DNA of 64,000 bases from Hyphomicrobium sp. D-2 (GTDB lineage Bacteria; Pseudomonadota; Alphaproteobacteria; Rhizobiales; Hyphomicrobiaceae). Shown here one piece after another: positions 62,669-64,000 of this stretch. The translations under genes and the position numbers were made by a program. The stretch covers positions 512,459 through 576,458 of the forward strand of contig NZ_JARXLA010000003.1 of assembly GCF_029872155.1 (NCBI RefSeq), written 5' to 3'. Below the pieces are notes generated by a model. The model saw nothing but the letters and a program-made list of their open reading frames with translations, ran no database searches and had not been told where the DNA came from. How positions within the stretch are numbered: the first letter of the stretch is position 1; every line of letters begins with the position of its first letter.

Positions 62669-63160
62669 ATGGATCTGGGCTGGGCCCTGCTGGGGATCGT
62701 GGCCGGCATGTTTATCGCCCTGCAGGGGCCGATAAACGCGCAGTTGGCGTTCAAGCTGGGCACGCCGATCGCGGCCTCTGCGGCATCGTTCGTCGCCGGC
62801 GCCCTTCTGTTGCTGGTGCTGGCAAGCGTTGTGACAAGCGTGCAGGGCACGGCCATCAACTGGGGCGCGCCGCCGTGGTGGATGTACGTGGTGGGCGGAT
62901 CGCTGGGTGCGGTGTTCGTCACCTGCGCACTTATTCTCACGCCGAAGCTGGGCGCGGCTGCCACCATGGCGCTGATCGTAGCGGGGCAGTTGCTGGCCGG
63001 ATTAGCGTTGGATCGGCTGGGGTGGTTCGATCTGGCCGTGCGCGAACTGACCATCGGCCGTGTTGGCGGCGCCGTGCTGCTGATTGCGGGCGCGCTGCTG
63101 ATCCACGTTTCAGGTCAACAACGGGAACGGCGCACGCCATTCAACTGGCCGCCTGACGCT
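62669..63160 (+). CDS. YdcZ/DMT-family small transporter
   Basis: Frame opens at GTG/ATG 62669 (MDLGWALLGIVAGMFIALQG). Four to five membrane segments follow: FVAGALLLLVLASVVTS, GGSLGAVFVTCALILTP, MALIVAGQLLAGLALDR and VGGAVLLIAGALLIHVS. This is the short DMT half-transporter pattern (YdcZ/DUF606). The frame runs on to 63319 with a non-family tail into queA, so a frameshift near 63120-63160 is likely; the end given is a guess. Substrate unknown. Confidence 0.65.
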
Positions 63161-63294
63161 ATGACGCGCGCCCCCTTGCATCGGTGCGGCTCAGGCGGCA
63201 CAAGCTCCACATCCATCCCTGGGCGGCTGGGCCCGAGCGGCTGGCCATTGTGCCGTGCGCTCAGGTTCTGTCCGCCAAGAACTTCCGTTGATTC

Positions 63295-64000
63295 ATGCGC
63301 ACCGACCTTTCGACTTTGAGCTGCCTGAAGACCGCATCGCGCTACTTGCAACGCCGCGTGATGGCGCTGCCAGCTGCTGTCGGTGCCTGCGGGCGATGAG
63401 GCGTTCGCAGATCTCAGCGTCGGCGACCTGCCGCAGCTTTTGCAGCCAGGCGATGCGTTGGTGTTCAGCGACACGCAGGTCATTCCAGCGTCGCTCAGTG
63501 GTGTGCGTCAGCGCGGCGAATACAGGTCCAGCGTGTCGCTGCTGCTGATTGAGCGCCTCGCGCCGGATCGATGGCGGACGTTTGCGCGGCCAGCAAAGCG
63601 CCTGCAGGCCGGTGATCGTCTGCAGTTCGGCCACGGCGGCGAGATGTGCATGCTGGGTGCGCTGGAAGGCACCGTGCTAAGCCGCGGCGAAGGCGGCGAA
63701 GTTGATATCGCATTCGATCTGTCGGGGCCGGATCTCGACGCTGCCATTGCGGCCGTGGGCGAGATGCCGCTGCCGCCGCGTACCGGCAAGCGCGGCGTCG
63801 AAAGCACCGACCGCGCCGACCTCAGACGATCTACGCCGCGCGACGGCGCTGTGGCCGCGCCGACGCTGGGGCTGCACTTCACACCGGAGTTGCTTGCGGC
63901 GCTTGCGGAACGCAGCGTTTCAAGCCACTTCGTGACGCTGCATGTTGGCGCGGGCAACTTCTGCCGGTGAAGGTGGAAAACACCGCCGAGCATAAGATGG
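63295..64000 (+). pseudogene. queA: S-adenosylmethionine:tRNA ribosyltransferase-isomerase, partial and multiply frameshifted
   Basis: Blocks of QueA are present in three frames: MRTDL then FDFELPEDRIALLATPRDGA, PAGDEAFADLSVGDLPQLLQ with ALVFSDTQVIPASLSGVR, and AAPTLGLHFTPELLAAL with FVTLHVGAGNF. Single-base deletions near 63310, 63380 and 63955, plus a short damaged stretch near 63820-63845, explain the breaks. After 63955 the frame again reads PVKVENTAEHKM as in QueA. QueA makes epoxyqueuosine in tRNA. The gene continues past the window. Damage density suggests sequence error. Confidence 0.8.

Overview
The window looks like chromosomal DNA of an alphaproteobacterium in the order Hyphomicrobiales (Rhizobiales). 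I infer this from high-GC codon use, a PopZ-type polar organiser, an ExoR homologue, the pcm-tolC-popZ-valS order, and the long alphaproteobacterial block erpA/xthA - dgt - argS - SPOR - nagZ - scpA - scpB - tatABC - serS - surE - LysM/LytM gene. A GTTC-N7-GTTC SOS box and a TTAA-N7-TTAAC CtrA-like site are also typical of the class. I cannot name genus or species.

Layout. 1-4.1 kb: the end of a YdjM-type membrane hydrolase, a TadG-like secreted/pilus-associated protein, a membrane-anchored nuclease, tRNA-Cys and a PIMT-family methyltransferase. 4.4-14.7 kb: tolC, an unusually long popZ, valS, ilvD and an exoR homologue overlapping ilvD. 15-17.8 kb: two small secreted proteins, xthA and erpA. 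18-33.8 kb: the conserved housekeeping block (nucleotide sanitation, tRNA charging, cell-wall recycling, chromosome condensation, Tat export, SurE, and a divisome amidase activator with a CtrA-like promoter site). An orphan ABC ATPase sits between scpB and tatA, and the pcm often found beside surE is absent. 33.9-48.4 kb: small conserved or hypothetical genes. They include two DUF72 paralogues, an LssY_C membrane protein, prfC, a porin-like barrel, and a loose set of cell-wall/periplasmic genes (Tlde1-like protein, YkuD L,D-transpeptidase, an unknown secreted protein, a PRC-barrel protein). 48.8-59.1 kb: uvrA and ssb, normally close divergent neighbours, are separated by about 6.6 kb of accessory genes (DUF1289, DUF6790, PPOX, FAD monooxygenase, YkgJ, pentapeptide-repeat membrane protein). 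The only SOS box I found is on the ssb side. 59.5-64 kb: a PAS-GGDEF protein, a secreted tandem-domain protein, a DMT transporter and queA, nearly all broken by single-base indels.

Two matters cut across the window. First, single-base frameshifts interrupt otherwise well-preserved genes at 43.6-44.3 kb and 60.7-64 kb. This pattern fits sequence errors or a poor contig end better than ordinary gene decay. Second, a roughly 108-bp dispersed palindromic element lies within 20 bp of the start codons of both valS and serS, with a third copy at 53.1 kb.

I found no CRISPR array, prophage, insertion sequence, transposase, toxin-antitoxin pair or recognised defence island. The best candidates for something undescribed are the Tlde1-like protein with a novel N-terminal region, the tandem-domain secreted protein, and the five-TM pentapeptide-repeat protein.
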